DNA of 64,000 bases from Candidatus Poribacteria bacterium (GTDB lineage Bacteria; Poribacteria; WGA-4E; PCPOR2b): assembly GCA_022822785.1 (NCBI GenBank), contig JAJEAL010000020.1, positions 1 through 64,000 of the forward strand. The letters are read 5' to 3'. Below are positions 43,282 to 52,421 of the stretch, in pieces. A program made the position numbers and the translations under genes. The notes under the pieces are model-generated. The model was not told the origin of the DNA. It made no database searches and saw only the letters and a list, made by a program, of their open reading frames with translations. Every line of letters begins with the position of its first letter. Position 1 is the first letter of the stretch.

Positions 43282-44550
43282 CTACTTCAACCGTGCCAAC
43301 ACGTCGAAAAAAGTGGGGAAAGTTTTACTCACGCACCCCGGATCTGTTATCCGAACTCCCGGCACTTTCAATCCAATCAGCGAAAAACTCATAGCGACCC
43401 GGTGGTCTTTATATGTTTCAATCTCCGCAGGCGTAATCGTTGACGGTAAGATCTTGACGCCATCTTGACGCTCAACGACCGGGACACCCAGCTTGCGGAG
43501 CTCTGTGACCATAGCGTGGATACGATCTGTTTCTTGATGGCGTGTATGTTCGATATTCCGAATGGTCACCGGACCCTCCGCGAAGGGGGCGATTGCAGCA
43601 AGCGTCAACGATGTGTCGGAGATTGCTTTCATATCCAAATCAATGCCCTTGAGTCGATCTGGTCCGATAACTTCGATACCGTTACTGCAGCGTTCCACTT
43701 GGCAGCCCATCCGTTCTAGCACATTGACAAACTGTACATCACCTTGAGCGGAGTCGGTGCTCAGATTGGCTACTCGGACACGTCCACCAGTAACCGCAGC
43801 GGCAGCGAAGAAGTAGGAAGCGTTGGAAGCATCCGGCTCAATAGGGTAGTTGCGGGGACGATAACGCTGCCCTCCCTCAATGTGAAAGGATTTATAATTA
43901 TCGTGAGTTGCCTCTACACCGAAGGCGTTCATCACTGAGATGGTGATATCAATATAGGGAGTTTTCATCTCTCCTACTACCTCAATCGTTATCCCTTTTT
44001 CCGCATAAGGGGCAGCGAGCATCAGCGAAGTCAGGAACTGACTGCTTTTGCTCGCGTCGAGATGGGTTTTTCCTCCCTTGAGTCCGTTTGCCCGAACGAT
44101 TAACGGTAGAAAATTGTTGTTGAATTTGGAACGGACATCAACGCCAAGGTGCTTGAGCGCGTCAAGTAGGTCCGAAATGGGCCGGCTCCGACGCATCGGT
44201 GGATCGCCGTCAATGATGAATTCGCCGTTGCCAAGTGAAACGTAGCTGACGAGCGAGCGAGCTGCCGTGCCCGCATTGCCGATGTAAAGCTCAGCGTGGT
44301 TGACCGGAATCTTTCCGCCGTTTCCAATCACTTCAAAGATACAGCCCGGTTCATCCGCCTCAACCCCAACGCCTAGCCTTCGCAACGCTTCGCACATATA
44401 GTGGGTGTCATCGCTGAAAAGGGCACCCGTCAGTTGCGAGCGGCCTGCAGCGAGTGCCGCAACAAGCAGCGCCCGATTCGTGTAGCTCTTTGAACCGGGT
44501 ACTATGACGGTGGCATTAATTGCTTGCTGGATAGGTTGGATTTCGATCAT
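43282..44550 (-). CDS. aroA: 3-phosphoshikimate 1-carboxyvinyltransferase (EPSP synthase)
   Basis: 422 residues. Signature sections VPGSKSYTNRALLVAAL, LYIGNAGTAARSL, DASKSSQFLTSLMLAAP, and ETYKDHRVAMSFSL. Joins shikimate 3-phosphate and phosphoenolpyruvate. With aroQ and aroK it gives three shikimate genes on the same strand within 5 kb. Confidence 0.96.
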   Translation of the reverse strand: MIEIQPIQQAINATVIVPGSKSYTNRALLVAALAAGRSQLTGALFSDDTHYMCEALRRLGVGVEADEPGCIFEVIGNGGKIPVNHAELYIGNAGTAARSLVSYVSLGNGEFIIDGDPPMRRSRPISDLLDALKHLGVDVRSKFNNNFLPLIVRANGLKGGKTHLDASKSSQFLTSLMLAAPYAEKGITIEVVGEMKTPYIDITISVMNAFGVEATHDNYKSFHIEGGQRYRPRNYPIEPDASNASYFFAAAAVTGGRVRVANLSTDSAQGDVQFVNVLERMGCQVERCSNGIEVIGPDRLKGIDLDMKAISDTSLTLAAIAPFAEGPVTIRNIEHTRHQETDRIHAMVTELRKLGVPVVERQDGVKILPSTITPAEIETYKDHRVAMSFSLIGLKVPGVRITDPGCVSKTFPTFFDVLARLK

Positions 44551-44657
44551 TGAGGGATTTTCTCTATTTGTCGGCTTAGATCAACCCGTAGGTCGAGATT
44601 CATATCTCGACAAAACGCCTGTCGATTTTGGAAAATCGACCCACAATAGGGCTTGGG

Positions 44658-45554
44658 TTAAATTAGACCATGTTCATTCAGCAGATCCCTTAGCTCGCTT
44701 CGCGCTGTATCGTCCACCGGCAGGAGGGGACTTGTCGTGTAATGACCGCAGACGCCGAGCAGCTCCATGCACGCTTTCAGACAACTGATTGCTGCGCCGT
44801 AGCCGTAGAGTTTGCTCAGTTCAAGGATCTGTTTCTGTAGGCGATGGACCTCGTCAATCTGCCGAGCCTTTGCCGCCTCATACAACTGAACAGAGGTTTT
44901 CGGATCGACGTTGGAGATTGAGATGACGGCACCCGCTGCCCCGAAGGTGATTGCCGCGCCTGCTAGCGTATAAGATCCGAGCATGATCGAGAAGTTCTCA
45001 TTGTCTTCGAGGTAGGCGAGCATTTTGAGAAAGTTCGTCCAATCTCCTGAGCTATCCTTTATGCCGACGATGTTTTCCACGCTCTCCGCTAAATCGCGGA
45101 CAACTTCCGGCGGGATTGCGGTCTTCACCATCACCGGGATATTGTAGATAACCACCGGCAGATCCGTGCTTTGAGCGATGGTCTTGTAGAAATCGACGAT
45201 GTCAGCGTTGCTGATTGATGGGTAGTAGTAAGGTGGGGTCGCCGCAACGGCGTCAATCTTAAATTCCTGTGCGATTTCAATATTGTGGACGACCCGCTGG
45301 GTGCTTGAATCCATTACACCGCAGATGATCGGGACACGCCCACCGACCGTGTTGGCAGCGATTTCGATGGCGCGTTGCCGTTCTGCGTTTGTCAACGTTG
45401 TGAACTCACCTGAAGTGCCGAGTAGGTAGATGCCGTGCACACCGTTATCGATTAAACGGTTCAGATGCTTCACAAACCCCAATTCATCAATCCGTTCCTT
45501 TTCGTCCAAAGGTGTTATCGTCGGTGTCAGAATGCCTTCAAATCGTTCCGTCAT
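44658..45554 (-). CDS. Dihydrodipicolinate synthase-family aldolase
   Basis: 298 residues from the ATG at 45554, with AGAGGAAA upstream. GTSGEFTTL (pyruvate carboxyl loop), VIYNIPVM (Tyr) and GIKDSSGDW (Schiff-base Lys) are the family core. It could be the housekeeping dapA or a keto-acid sugar aldolase; with a second paralogue 16 bp upstream in the same operon, the latter seems likelier. Confidence 0.87.
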   Translation of the reverse strand: MTERFEGILTPTITPLDEKERIDELGFVKHLNRLIDNGVHGIYLLGTSGEFTTLTNAERQRAIEIAANTVGGRVPIICGVMDSSTQRVVHNIEIAQEFKIDAVAATPPYYYPSISNADIVDFYKTIAQSTDLPVVIYNIPVMVKTAIPPEVVRDLAESVENIVGIKDSSGDWTNFLKMLAYLEDNENFSIMLGSYTLAGAAITFGAAGAVISISNVDPKTSVQLYEAAKARQIDEVHRLQKQILELSKLYGYGAAISCLKACMELLGVCGHYTTSPLLPVDDTARSELRDLLNEHGLI

Positions 45555-45570
45555 GGCGATGTTTCCTCTA

Positions 45571-46509
45571 TCAATGGTATTTCTTAAGCGATTGAATCGC
45601 TTCTTGTACCTGTGCTGAGATGTCTGATGGAACACGCGGGTTAAATGGACCTCCTGTACCGCCTACAATATCACTGAACCCGCTGAGGTTCATCGCTTCT
45701 ATCACAGCGGAATAGTTATAGAGTCGTTCATTCATAAAACGAATCTCTTCAAGGGCGAAAATGTCCGCTTCGACTTGCCGGGAGGTTTCGTAGTCACCGC
45801 AGCGTTGGGCGTTGTTGATTTCGTCGGAAGCGCGTGCACATAGGACCGCAATCCCTGACGTATGTCCCCTCGTGCCCAGCTCCGCCGGACGTGTACACCG
45901 ATCGCCGATGCCCCAAACCACGAGACCGCTGTCCCCGACACCATCAATGATTGACTCTACATCTTCTACGCCTGTGCCAATCTTTACCCCGATAAAGTGT
46001 GGTGAATCGTTGACTAAGCGGACCATCGCATCAAGCTCTTTCTTCTGGCGGAAATAGTACAGGAATCGCGCACCACAGGATTCACCATATTTTTCACCAA
46101 ATTCCATGTACTGTTGATATATGCCTTCGGGATTTGAGATTCCCGTTAAAGGCATTATCAGATATACGTCGGGCGGGCGCTGTAAATTCGACTGCGCTTC
46201 GATAAGTTGCCCCGCGTCCCCGATTGGGTTCGGCACAATACCTGACATCAGCACACCATCACCCGCCATCGCGCGACCCGTGACATCCATCACACGGGTC
46301 TGATCTTCCAAACTGACATGATGGATAAGGCTCGTGCCGGCGATTGCGATTACCCGCTTCCGATCGCCTTTGAGATAGTTGTTCTGCATCAGATAGTTGA
46401 TATTTTTTGCGTGCCCCGCGTAATCAATTTCGCCATCTTCGAAAGGGATGATTGGAATGGCTGTGACAGAATCTAAAGCATCTAAAAGGGTTGGCGTATC
46501 AATGGACAT
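45571..46509 (-). CDS. Dihydrodipicolinate synthase-family protein (divergent)
   Basis: 312 residues, divergent from its neighbour: IAIAGTSLIHHV replaces the GTTGE loop and FIGVKIGTGVED carries the probable Schiff-base Lys, while the usual YNxP Tyr site reads FLYYFRQK. Likely altered substrate or reaction (a dehydratase or lyase). First gene of a two-gene leftward unit. Confidence 0.78.
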   Translation of the reverse strand: MSIDTPTLLDALDSVTAIPIIPFEDGEIDYAGHAKNINYLMQNNYLKGDRKRVIAIAGTSLIHHVSLEDQTRVMDVTGRAMAGDGVLMSGIVPNPIGDAGQLIEAQSNLQRPPDVYLIMPLTGISNPEGIYQQYMEFGEKYGESCGARFLYYFRQKKELDAMVRLVNDSPHFIGVKIGTGVEDVESIIDGVGDSGLVVWGIGDRCTRPAELGTRGHTSGIAVLCARASDEINNAQRCGDYETSRQVEADIFALEEIRFMNERLYNYSAVIEAMNLSGFSDIVGGTGGPFNPRVPSDISAQVQEAIQSLKKYH

Positions 46510-46639
46510 AGATGTTCTCCCGTTAATCTAAATCGGCGTGTTACTCTCTTTCTTGGCTGACCAACAATTGGATTCACAGACTAAGTTTAGCAGAATTTTG
46601 GCACGATGTCAATGACAGTTTCAACCCCCAACATTTTCC

Positions 46640-46668
46640 TTGCAAAAATAGACGGATTATGCTATACT
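46640..46668 (+). promoter_or_regulatory. Sigma70-type promoter of the pyrimidine operon
   Basis: TTGCAA at 46640-46645, 17-bp spacer, TATACT at 46663-46668. Expected start near 46675 gives a leader of about 175 nt that contains the PyrR element and terminator. Confidence 0.7.
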
Positions 46669-46709
46669 TACACAATAACTTCAATGGCAGTGGCGCACAT
46701 GAAAATTTT

Positions 46710-46744
46710 CCCTTTTAATCTGATCCCGTGAGGTTAGGAAAGGG
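46710..46744 (+). promoter_or_regulatory. PyrR-binding anti-antiterminator
   Basis: Lower stem CCCTTT (46710-46715) with AAAGGG (46739-46744); upper stem AATCT with AGGTT; the loop region TCCCGTGAGGTT (46724-46735) fits the PyrR-binding consensus UCCnGnGAGG-U. With UMP-bound PyrR the stem would be held and the downstream terminator allowed to form. pyrR is the second gene of this operon. Confidence 0.8.
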
Positions 46745-46798
46745 TATCCTCCATGTTTACGGCTATCCCCATCTCTCAAAAATTACTAGGTTGTAAGT

Positions 46799-46830
46799 GC
46801 CTCCCTCTTTCTATAGGTGAGGCTTTTTTT
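46799..46830 (+). terminator. Attenuator terminator of the pyrimidine operon
   Basis: GCCTC at 46799-46803 pairs with GAGGC across a 15-nt loop and is followed by T7, about 20 nt before the first start codon. Upstream sequence after the PyrR element can compete for the left arm. Together they form a classic pyr attenuator. Confidence 0.75.
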
Positions 46831-46849
46831 ATGCCCGGATTTGGTGACT

Positions 46850-47428
46850 ATGAATGCACAAGCTGTGTTAGATTTCATTGAAGAGATTGGCGTTCTCAAA
46901 AATCTGCCACGCACCGGATGGCGTTTTCGCGGTATCAAAGATGCTGAGAGTATCGCCGATCACTGCTATCGAGTCTCACTTTTGTCCATGATTCTAGCGG
47001 ACGTGTTGACAGAACAGGATGTTCCGATCGACGTAGAAAAAGTGATGCGTATCGCACTGTTGCATGAGGTCGCTGAAGCACGAATTGGGGACTTGCCGTT
47101 TCCAGCATTGGAGTATATTCCCGAAGCGGTGAAGGAAGCGGGGGAACATGCTGCCCTTGAATCGATGTTTAAAGGTTTTGGTGTGCTTCAACAAAAGTAT
47201 ATTCAGCTGTGGGAAGAGTTCGAGAAAGCTACCTCTATTGAGGCGAAGTTGGTGCGCGCTGCGGATAAACTTGAATTGATGATTCAAGTCTTGGAATATG
47301 AAAAACTTGGCTATAAATCCCTAGATAAATTTTGGACAAATCCTTGGAATTATCGGCGATTTGACGATTCGCCCTTGATACAGGAGATTATGAATCTTCT
47401 ATATCAACGTCGGAAAGATTTAGCTTGA
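46850..47428 (+). CDS. HD-domain phosphohydrolase (YfbR/HDDC2-like)
   Basis: 192 residues from the ATG at 46850; an ATG 33 nt upstream lies within the terminator. HD-type metal site: ESIADHCYRVSLL, then LLHEVAEARIGD, where the family usually has HD rather than HE, and AADKLELMIQ supplies the final Asp. Relatives are 5'-nucleotidases of deoxynucleotides, which fits a pyrimidine operon. The Asp to Glu change may alter metal preference. Confidence 0.8.
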   Translation: MNAQAVLDFIEEIGVLKNLPRTGWRFRGIKDAESIADHCYRVSLLSMILADVLTEQDVPIDVEKVMRIALLHEVAEARIGDLPFPALEYIPEAVKEAGEHAALESMFKGFGVLQQKYIQLWEEFEKATSIEAKLVRAADKLELMIQVLEYEKLGYKSLDKFWTNPWNYRRFDDSPLIQEIMNLLYQRRKDLA

Positions 47429-47452
47429 GGATTGTTGATGCGAGGTGGGGTT

Positions 47453-48007
47453 ATGCAAATGCGTGAAAAAACACAAGTCATGACAGCGGAAGACATTCGG
47501 CGAGCCGTGGTCCGAATATCACATGAGATTTTGGAGCGGAATCATCAAGGGATTGCCAATCTCGCGATTATTGGTGTTAGGAGTCGTGGGGATCACTTGG
47601 CACGTCGAATCGCTGAAAATCTAGAACAAACCGAGGGGATTCAGGTTCCAGTCGGTGTTGTTGATGTGCGGTTATACCGAGATGACGTGAATCTGTATGA
47701 TGAGACAATCAAGGTAAATCGGACTGAGATTGCTTTCGATCTGACAGGTAAGCGCGTTATTTTGGTCGATGAAGTCCTTTACACCGGACGCACTGTCCGC
47801 GCTGCCATGGACGCGGTCATGGATTTTGGACGGCCCGCAGCAATTCAGTTGGCTGTTCTCATTGACCGGGGTCACCGTGAGCTCCCAATTGCAGCGGATT
47901 ATATCGGCAAGAATATCCCCACTGCGCGCAAGGAGATTGTACGGGTTCAGTTGGTTGAGGAGGATGAGGTCGATCGGGCGATGATTTACGAGGAGGATGA
48001 CTCATGA
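47453..48007 (+). CDS. pyrR: PyrR regulator / uracil phosphoribosyltransferase
   Basis: 184 residues from the ATG at 47453 (GAGGTGGGG upstream); alternative ATGs at 47432, 47438 and 47459. The PRPP loop VILVDEVLYTGRTVRAA and VRSRGDHLARRI are typical. Binds the leader RNA in response to UMP and may salvage uracil. Its stop overlaps the pyrC start (ATGA). Confidence 0.94.
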   Translation: MQMREKTQVMTAEDIRRAVVRISHEILERNHQGIANLAIIGVRSRGDHLARRIAENLEQTEGIQVPVGVVDVRLYRDDVNLYDETIKVNRTEIAFDLTGKRVILVDEVLYTGRTVRAAMDAVMDFGRPAAIQLAVLIDRGHRELPIAADYIGKNIPTARKEIVRVQLVEEDEVDRAMIYEEDDS

Positions 48008-49272
48008 GGCAGATGCTCATCCGGAACGGCCGCATTATTGACCCTGCCAACCAGATCGATACCACGGGCGATCTCCTGATTCGCGATGGAAAAATCGATC
48101 GAATCGACGACCATATCGAAACTGAAGCTTCTCAAACTGTTGATGCAGCGGGGTTGATTGTTACGCCGGGCTTGATTGATATGCACGTTCATCTCCGCGA
48201 ACCGGGATTTGAGCACAAAGAGACAATCGCATCAGGCACCTGTGCGGCGGCTGCCGGAGGATTTACTTCCGTTGCGTGCATGGCGAATACCAATCCCGTG
48301 GCGGATTCGCCATCGGTCATCGAACTGATATGGTCGCAAGCGCGGAAAGAGGGGGCGACCAATGTATATCCAATCGGCAGCATCACAGAAAATCTTGATG
48401 GCGAAGCGCTAACGGATATACCGGCGTTACTGGCAGCCGGTGCTGTTGGACTCTCAGACGATGGTAAAACCGTCATGGACGCAGGACTCATGCGCGATGC
48501 TTTGGCGTTGAGTGCGAAACATACTTTTCCCGTTATGGTTCACTGCCAAGAGCACAACCTCGACGTGGGAGCGGTTATGAATCTAGGCGAAACATCGCGG
48601 CGACTGAACCTACCCGGAAGCCCCAATGCCGCGGAAGACATTATTGTCGCCCGTGACATTATGCTCGCGGAACTGACCGGCGGGCACCTCCATGTCCTTC
48701 ACGTTAGCACGGCGGGAGCCGTTGACCTTGTCCGTTGGGGGAAGCGCAGGGGCGTCAATGTAACCGCTGAAGCGATGCCGCATCACTTTGCGCTCACAGA
48801 TACAGCAGTCGAAACGCACGGCACAGATGCCAAGATGCATCCCCCTTTGCGAACGCAGGCTGACGTCGATGCCGTTATTGAAGGGCTTAAAGACGGGACG
48901 CTTGATGCCATTGCAACAGATCATGCACCACATGCCCCTTTTGAAAAGGCGCAAGGGATGCTCGAAGCACCGCCGGGCATCATCGGATCAGAGACCTGCG
49001 TGCCGCTTGTGTTTGACCGGCTTATCCACACCGGTCAGCTTACGTTATCAGACGCCATAGCGAAAATGACCTACGTTCCCGCAAAGGTTCTACACATTGA
49101 TCGAGGCACGCTCTCAATCGGTGCCGTTGCTGATGTGACGCTGATAGATCCGGAAAAGGTTGCGACGGTGGATGTGACCCAGTCCCCGTCCAAAAGCCGC
49201 AATACCCCCTTCGACGGTTGGAAATTGAAAGGCTGGCCCCTGATGACCATCCGTGACGGTGTTGTTACGTGA
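48004..49272 (+). CDS. pyrC: Dihydroorotase (class I)
   Basis: 422 residues. Zinc site DMHVHLREPG, HVLHVSTAGAVDL, and ATDHAPHAPFEK, with an Asp metal ligand. Closes carbamoyl aspartate to dihydroorotate in de novo UMP synthesis. In Gram-positives and Deinococcus pyrB usually lies between pyrR and pyrC; it is missing here. Confidence 0.95.
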   Translation: MRQMLIRNGRIIDPANQIDTTGDLLIRDGKIDRIDDHIETEASQTVDAAGLIVTPGLIDMHVHLREPGFEHKETIASGTCAAAAGGFTSVACMANTNPVADSPSVIELIWSQARKEGATNVYPIGSITENLDGEALTDIPALLAAGAVGLSDDGKTVMDAGLMRDALALSAKHTFPVMVHCQEHNLDVGAVMNLGETSRRLNLPGSPNAAEDIIVARDIMLAELTGGHLHVLHVSTAGAVDLVRWGKRRGVNVTAEAMPHHFALTDTAVETHGTDAKMHPPLRTQADVDAVIEGLKDGTLDAIATDHAPHAPFEKAQGMLEAPPGIIGSETCVPLVFDRLIHTGQLTLSDAIAKMTYVPAKVLHIDRGTLSIGAVADVTLIDPEKVATVDVTQSPSKSRNTPFDGWKLKGWPLMTIRDGVVT

Positions 49273-49393
49273 AATGTGGGAGTGGCATCCTTGCCACGAC
49301 ATGAAATCTAAAACGCGGCGGAGAAAATGAGAAGGGATCTTTATACCGTCTTCCATCCTTCCCGCCTTCCAATCGCCCCGGCAAAGGGAGAGA

Positions 49394-49408
49394 TTTTGCG
49401 TAAGTCCT
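49394..49408. repeat. Solitary end of the ACTTACGCA element family
   Basis: TTTTGCGTAAGTCCT before the GNAT gene matches the right end of the elements at 1521-1607 and 20906-21223. No partner end is seen nearby, so it is probably a relic. Confidence 0.4.
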
Positions 49409-49433
49409 GTTAATGTTCTAAACGGGGAAGAAT

Positions 49434-49994
49434 ATGCCTAAAGACAACCGCTTCAGCGATTTACCTGCGATAGAGACCGAAAGATTACTTTTAAGAACAT
49501 TGGAGATGACGGATGCAGAAGATATATTTGAATGGGTTTCAGACCCACAGGTGACAGCATTTCTCTTTTGGCGGGCGCACCAATCGATAGAAGATAGCAG
49601 AGACTTTATTTCATGGGTAACAACCGATGATTTTGCGTGTTGGGGGGTCGTCTTGAGGGAGAACGGTAAGGTCATTGGAAACTGTTTCTTGCACAACGTC
49701 AACTTTGATCACAAACGGGCGGAAATCGCTTTCAATATTGCTCGAAAGTATTGGGGCAGGGGATACGCGACCGAGACCGCTCAGGCAATCATCAAATTCG
49801 GTTTCAGGTATTGGCAGCTCAATCGAATTGAAGGCACATGCATGGTTGAGAACCGTGCCTCCGCTCGCGTGATGGAGAAAGTGGGGATGGCACTGGAAGG
49901 GGTCTTGCGAAAGTATGTCTATGTCAAAGGGCAGTTTCACGATATGAAGCTGTACTCAATTCTCAAGCCCGAATCGCAACGGACAAAGAGGTAG
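49434..49994 (+). CDS. GNAT-family N-acetyltransferase (RimJ/RimL type)
   Basis: 186 residues. Core pattern ETERLLLRTLEMTDAED, then FNIARKYWGRGYATETAQAI with the acetyl-CoA pyrophosphate loop, and ENRASARVMEKVGM. Acetylates an N-terminus or small amine. It precedes the methyltransferase by 3 nt and with it forms an insertion between pyrC and carA. Confidence 0.9.
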   Translation: MPKDNRFSDLPAIETERLLLRTLEMTDAEDIFEWVSDPQVTAFLFWRAHQSIEDSRDFISWVTTDDFACWGVVLRENGKVIGNCFLHNVNFDHKRAEIAFNIARKYWGRGYATETAQAIIKFGFRYWQLNRIEGTCMVENRASARVMEKVGMALEGVLRKYVYVKGQFHDMKLYSILKPESQRTKR

Positions 49995-49997
49995 TCG

Positions 49998-51635
49998 ATG
50001 GATACGAATCAACTCTACTACGGTGACAATCTGGACATTTTGCGAAACCATATCCCCGACGAGAGTGTCGATCTCATTTACATCGATCCGCCGTTCAACT
50101 CGAACCAAGCGTACAACGTGATTTTCAGCGAGACGGACGGTTCATCGTCGCAGGCGCAGATCCAAGCCTTTGAGGATACATGGCGTTGGGGTGAAACTAC
50201 CGAGGGGGCATATCGTGAGCTGGTCGGGACTGCGCCACATCTTCTAGTGGAGACAATCAAGAGTTTTCGTGGCTTCCTTACAGAGACAAACCTGATGGCA
50301 TACCTCGTGATGATGGCGTTACGATTGGTGGAACTCCACCGCGCCCTGAAACCTACAGGAAGCTTTTATCTGCATTGCGATCCGACGGCATCGCATTATT
50401 TGAAGATTATCTTGGATCAGATTTTTGGCGTTAAGAATTTCAGGAATGAGATTGTGTGGGAAAGAACCAATGCACATAATATGAAAGCAAGATACTACTC
50501 CAAAATCCATGACTTACTTTTATTTTATACTAAAGGGGATAGTTATACCTGGAATAGACAATACACCGGATATTCAGATACACAGTTATCCCGCTATAAA
50601 ACAGATGAAAATGGGCGTTTGTACACAGGGCGAGACTTAACAATGTCAACCGTAATGGAGAGCCGCAACTTTGAATGGAGAGGGGCACAACCTCCTGCTC
50701 ATCGAAGTTGGGGGGCATCATTAGAGCAGTTGGATGAATGGTATGCGGAAGGACGTATACTACTGAAAAAAGATGGAACCCCGCGACTCGACGGGTTAAA
50801 AGTGTACCTTGACGAACTTCCGGGCAAACAGGTGCCTTCAATTTGGAATGATATTCCACGAATTGGCAACACCAGCAAGGAACGCCTTGGTTACCCCACG
50901 CAAAAACCACTTGCATTACTAGAACGCATCATCAAGACATCATCTAATGAAGGCGATGTGGTGCTTGATGCCTTTGCTGGTTGTGGTACAACAATTGATG
51001 CAGCTGCAACATTAAATCGTCGATGGATTGGAATTGATATTACCCACCTTGCCATCACCCTATTGAAATACCGCCTCGCTGACGCCTTCGGTGACGATGT
51101 AAAATACGAAATTATCGGTGAGCCAAAGGACGCAGCAAGCGCGAAGGCTTTAGCGGTTCAGGATCGGTATCAATTCCAGTGGTGGGCGTTGAGTCTGATT
51201 CGGGCGAGACCGTATCAGGGCAAAAAGAAGGGGGCGGACGAGGGGCTGGATGGGTTGATCTATTATCAGGACGTTGATCCGGACAATCCGAAAAAGATGC
51301 TTGCCCGGAAGATTGTTGTTCAGGTCAAAAGTGGGAAGGTCTCTGTCAAAGACATACGGGAACTGAAATCGGTTGTCGAAGCTCAAGACGCTGTGATCGG
51401 CGTTTTTATCACACTGAACCCGCCGACCCAACCGATGGTTAAGGAGGCGGCGACGGCCGGGCGTTTTCAATGGCTTCACGTCAACCACACAACATATCCA
51501 AAGATCCAAATTCGGACGATTGATGAACTACTTTCAGGAAACGGTATCGAATATCCGCAGACACCTGTTGATGTCACGTTCCGCAGGGCGGAACGGGCAG
51601 CCCCCCAAAACCATCAACTTGAGATAGAATCATGA
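49998..51635 (+). CDS. Beta-class DNA methyltransferase fused to a nuclease-like domain
   Basis: 545 residues. Motif IV DPPF (30-33) precedes motif I VLDAFAGCGTTIDAA, the beta-class order for N6-adenine or N4-cytosine methylation. Residues 150-280 are the variable target-recognition part, AT-richer than the flanks. Residues 405-510 resemble an Mrr/PD-(D/E)xK nuclease: KGADEGLDGLIYY, then VVQVKSG near 438-445 and a helix with VVEAQDAVIGVFI. This may be a single-chain restriction-modification enzyme. No separate restriction subunit lies nearby. Confidence 0.85.
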   Translation: MDTNQLYYGDNLDILRNHIPDESVDLIYIDPPFNSNQAYNVIFSETDGSSSQAQIQAFEDTWRWGETTEGAYRELVGTAPHLLVETIKSFRGFLTETNLMAYLVMMALRLVELHRALKPTGSFYLHCDPTASHYLKIILDQIFGVKNFRNEIVWERTNAHNMKARYYSKIHDLLLFYTKGDSYTWNRQYTGYSDTQLSRYKTDENGRLYTGRDLTMSTVMESRNFEWRGAQPPAHRSWGASLEQLDEWYAEGRILLKKDGTPRLDGLKVYLDELPGKQVPSIWNDIPRIGNTSKERLGYPTQKPLALLERIIKTSSNEGDVVLDAFAGCGTTIDAAATLNRRWIGIDITHLAITLLKYRLADAFGDDVKYEIIGEPKDAASAKALAVQDRYQFQWWALSLIRARPYQGKKKGADEGLDGLIYYQDVDPDNPKKMLARKIVVQVKSGKVSVKDIRELKSVVEAQDAVIGVFITLNPPTQPMVKEAATAGRFQWLHVNHTTYPKIQIRTIDELLSGNGIEYPQTPVDVTFRRAERAAPQNHQLEIES

Positions 51636-51676
51636 TAGCCTTTGCTGCTATCCATTAGAGAAACCGTGTTTTGTTA

Positions 51677-51745
51677 GGGCAACCACGAGGGTTGCCCCTA
51701 CAAGGAATCCAACGAATGTAGGGGCAGGTCTTGTGCCTGTCCTAC
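51677..51745. repeat. Two dispersed-type palindromes
   Basis: GGGCAACC-N5-GGTTGCCC (51677-51697) and GTAGGGGCAGG...CCTGTCCTAC (51718-51745). These GTAGGGGCA-type palindromes sit between the methyltransferase and retropepsin-like genes and resemble multicopy intergenic repeats of GC-rich bacteria. Confidence 0.6.
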
Positions 51746-51790
51746 GATAGACAGCAACACCGTTTATTCCCTGAAGGGGTGACGAAACAC

Positions 51791-52417
51791 ATGAAAAAAC
51801 GGCAAGCACAACAATGGCTCCAAGAAATCTATAAGCATCCAAAACGGTATGAAGGCAAGGTCGTTATCATTTTGAACGACACCCAGATCGTCGGTGTAGC
51901 GGAAGACTTTGCAGCGGCACAGCGCGAACGAGAACGGCTCGCTGCTTCCTCTTATAACGGAAAAATGACGCTTTTTCTTGTTCCGCGGCACGTCAACCAG
52001 GTACGGATTCGTACGCTACGTTTCCGAAGTCTCAGAGAAGATCTGTGGGAACCTGTATATCTTGTGAATTTGCAAACGAATCACGGGGAGATTCAGAACT
52101 GTGAAATGTTGATTGACTCTGGAGCGGACATCAGCCTGATTCCGTTCCATACGGGTAGGTCGCTTGGCTTATCTCGTAGCGACGAAGAAATATTATCATT
52201 TGCAAGAGGCGTAGGCGGGTCCGTTAGCTATTTGCTGCGGAGAATTGTTCTGGTGATTGATGGACATCCTGTCAACGCGGTGGTTGCTTGGTGTCAAGAC
52301 GAGGACATTGAAGACCTGATTGTGGGTAGACAAGATGTGTTTGATGCTTTTCATATCGAGTTTAGGCAGAGTGAGAGAAGAATAATTTTCAAACCAGTTG
52401 AGGATAAGGACGGCTAA
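51791..52417 (+). CDS. Retropepsin-like aspartic protease-fold protein
   Basis: 208 residues from the ATG at 51791; an upstream start lies within a repeat. The motif MLIDSGADISLIPF (catalytic Asp-Ser-Gly near 109) followed by a hydrophobic RRIVLVIDGHPVNAVVAW strand pair and DLIVGRQDVFDAF matches bacterial retropepsin-like domains, which act as dimers. The N-terminal 70 residues (AQQWLQEIYKHPKRYEGKVV) are a separate module. Ends 4 nt before carA. Host role unknown. Confidence 0.78.
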   Translation: MKKRQAQQWLQEIYKHPKRYEGKVVIILNDTQIVGVAEDFAAAQRERERLAASSYNGKMTLFLVPRHVNQVRIRTLRFRSLREDLWEPVYLVNLQTNHGEIQNCEMLIDSGADISLIPFHTGRSLGLSRSDEEILSFARGVGGSVSYLLRRIVLVIDGHPVNAVVAWCQDEDIEDLIVGRQDVFDAFHIEFRQSERRIIFKPVEDKDG

Positions 52418-52421
52418 TCCA

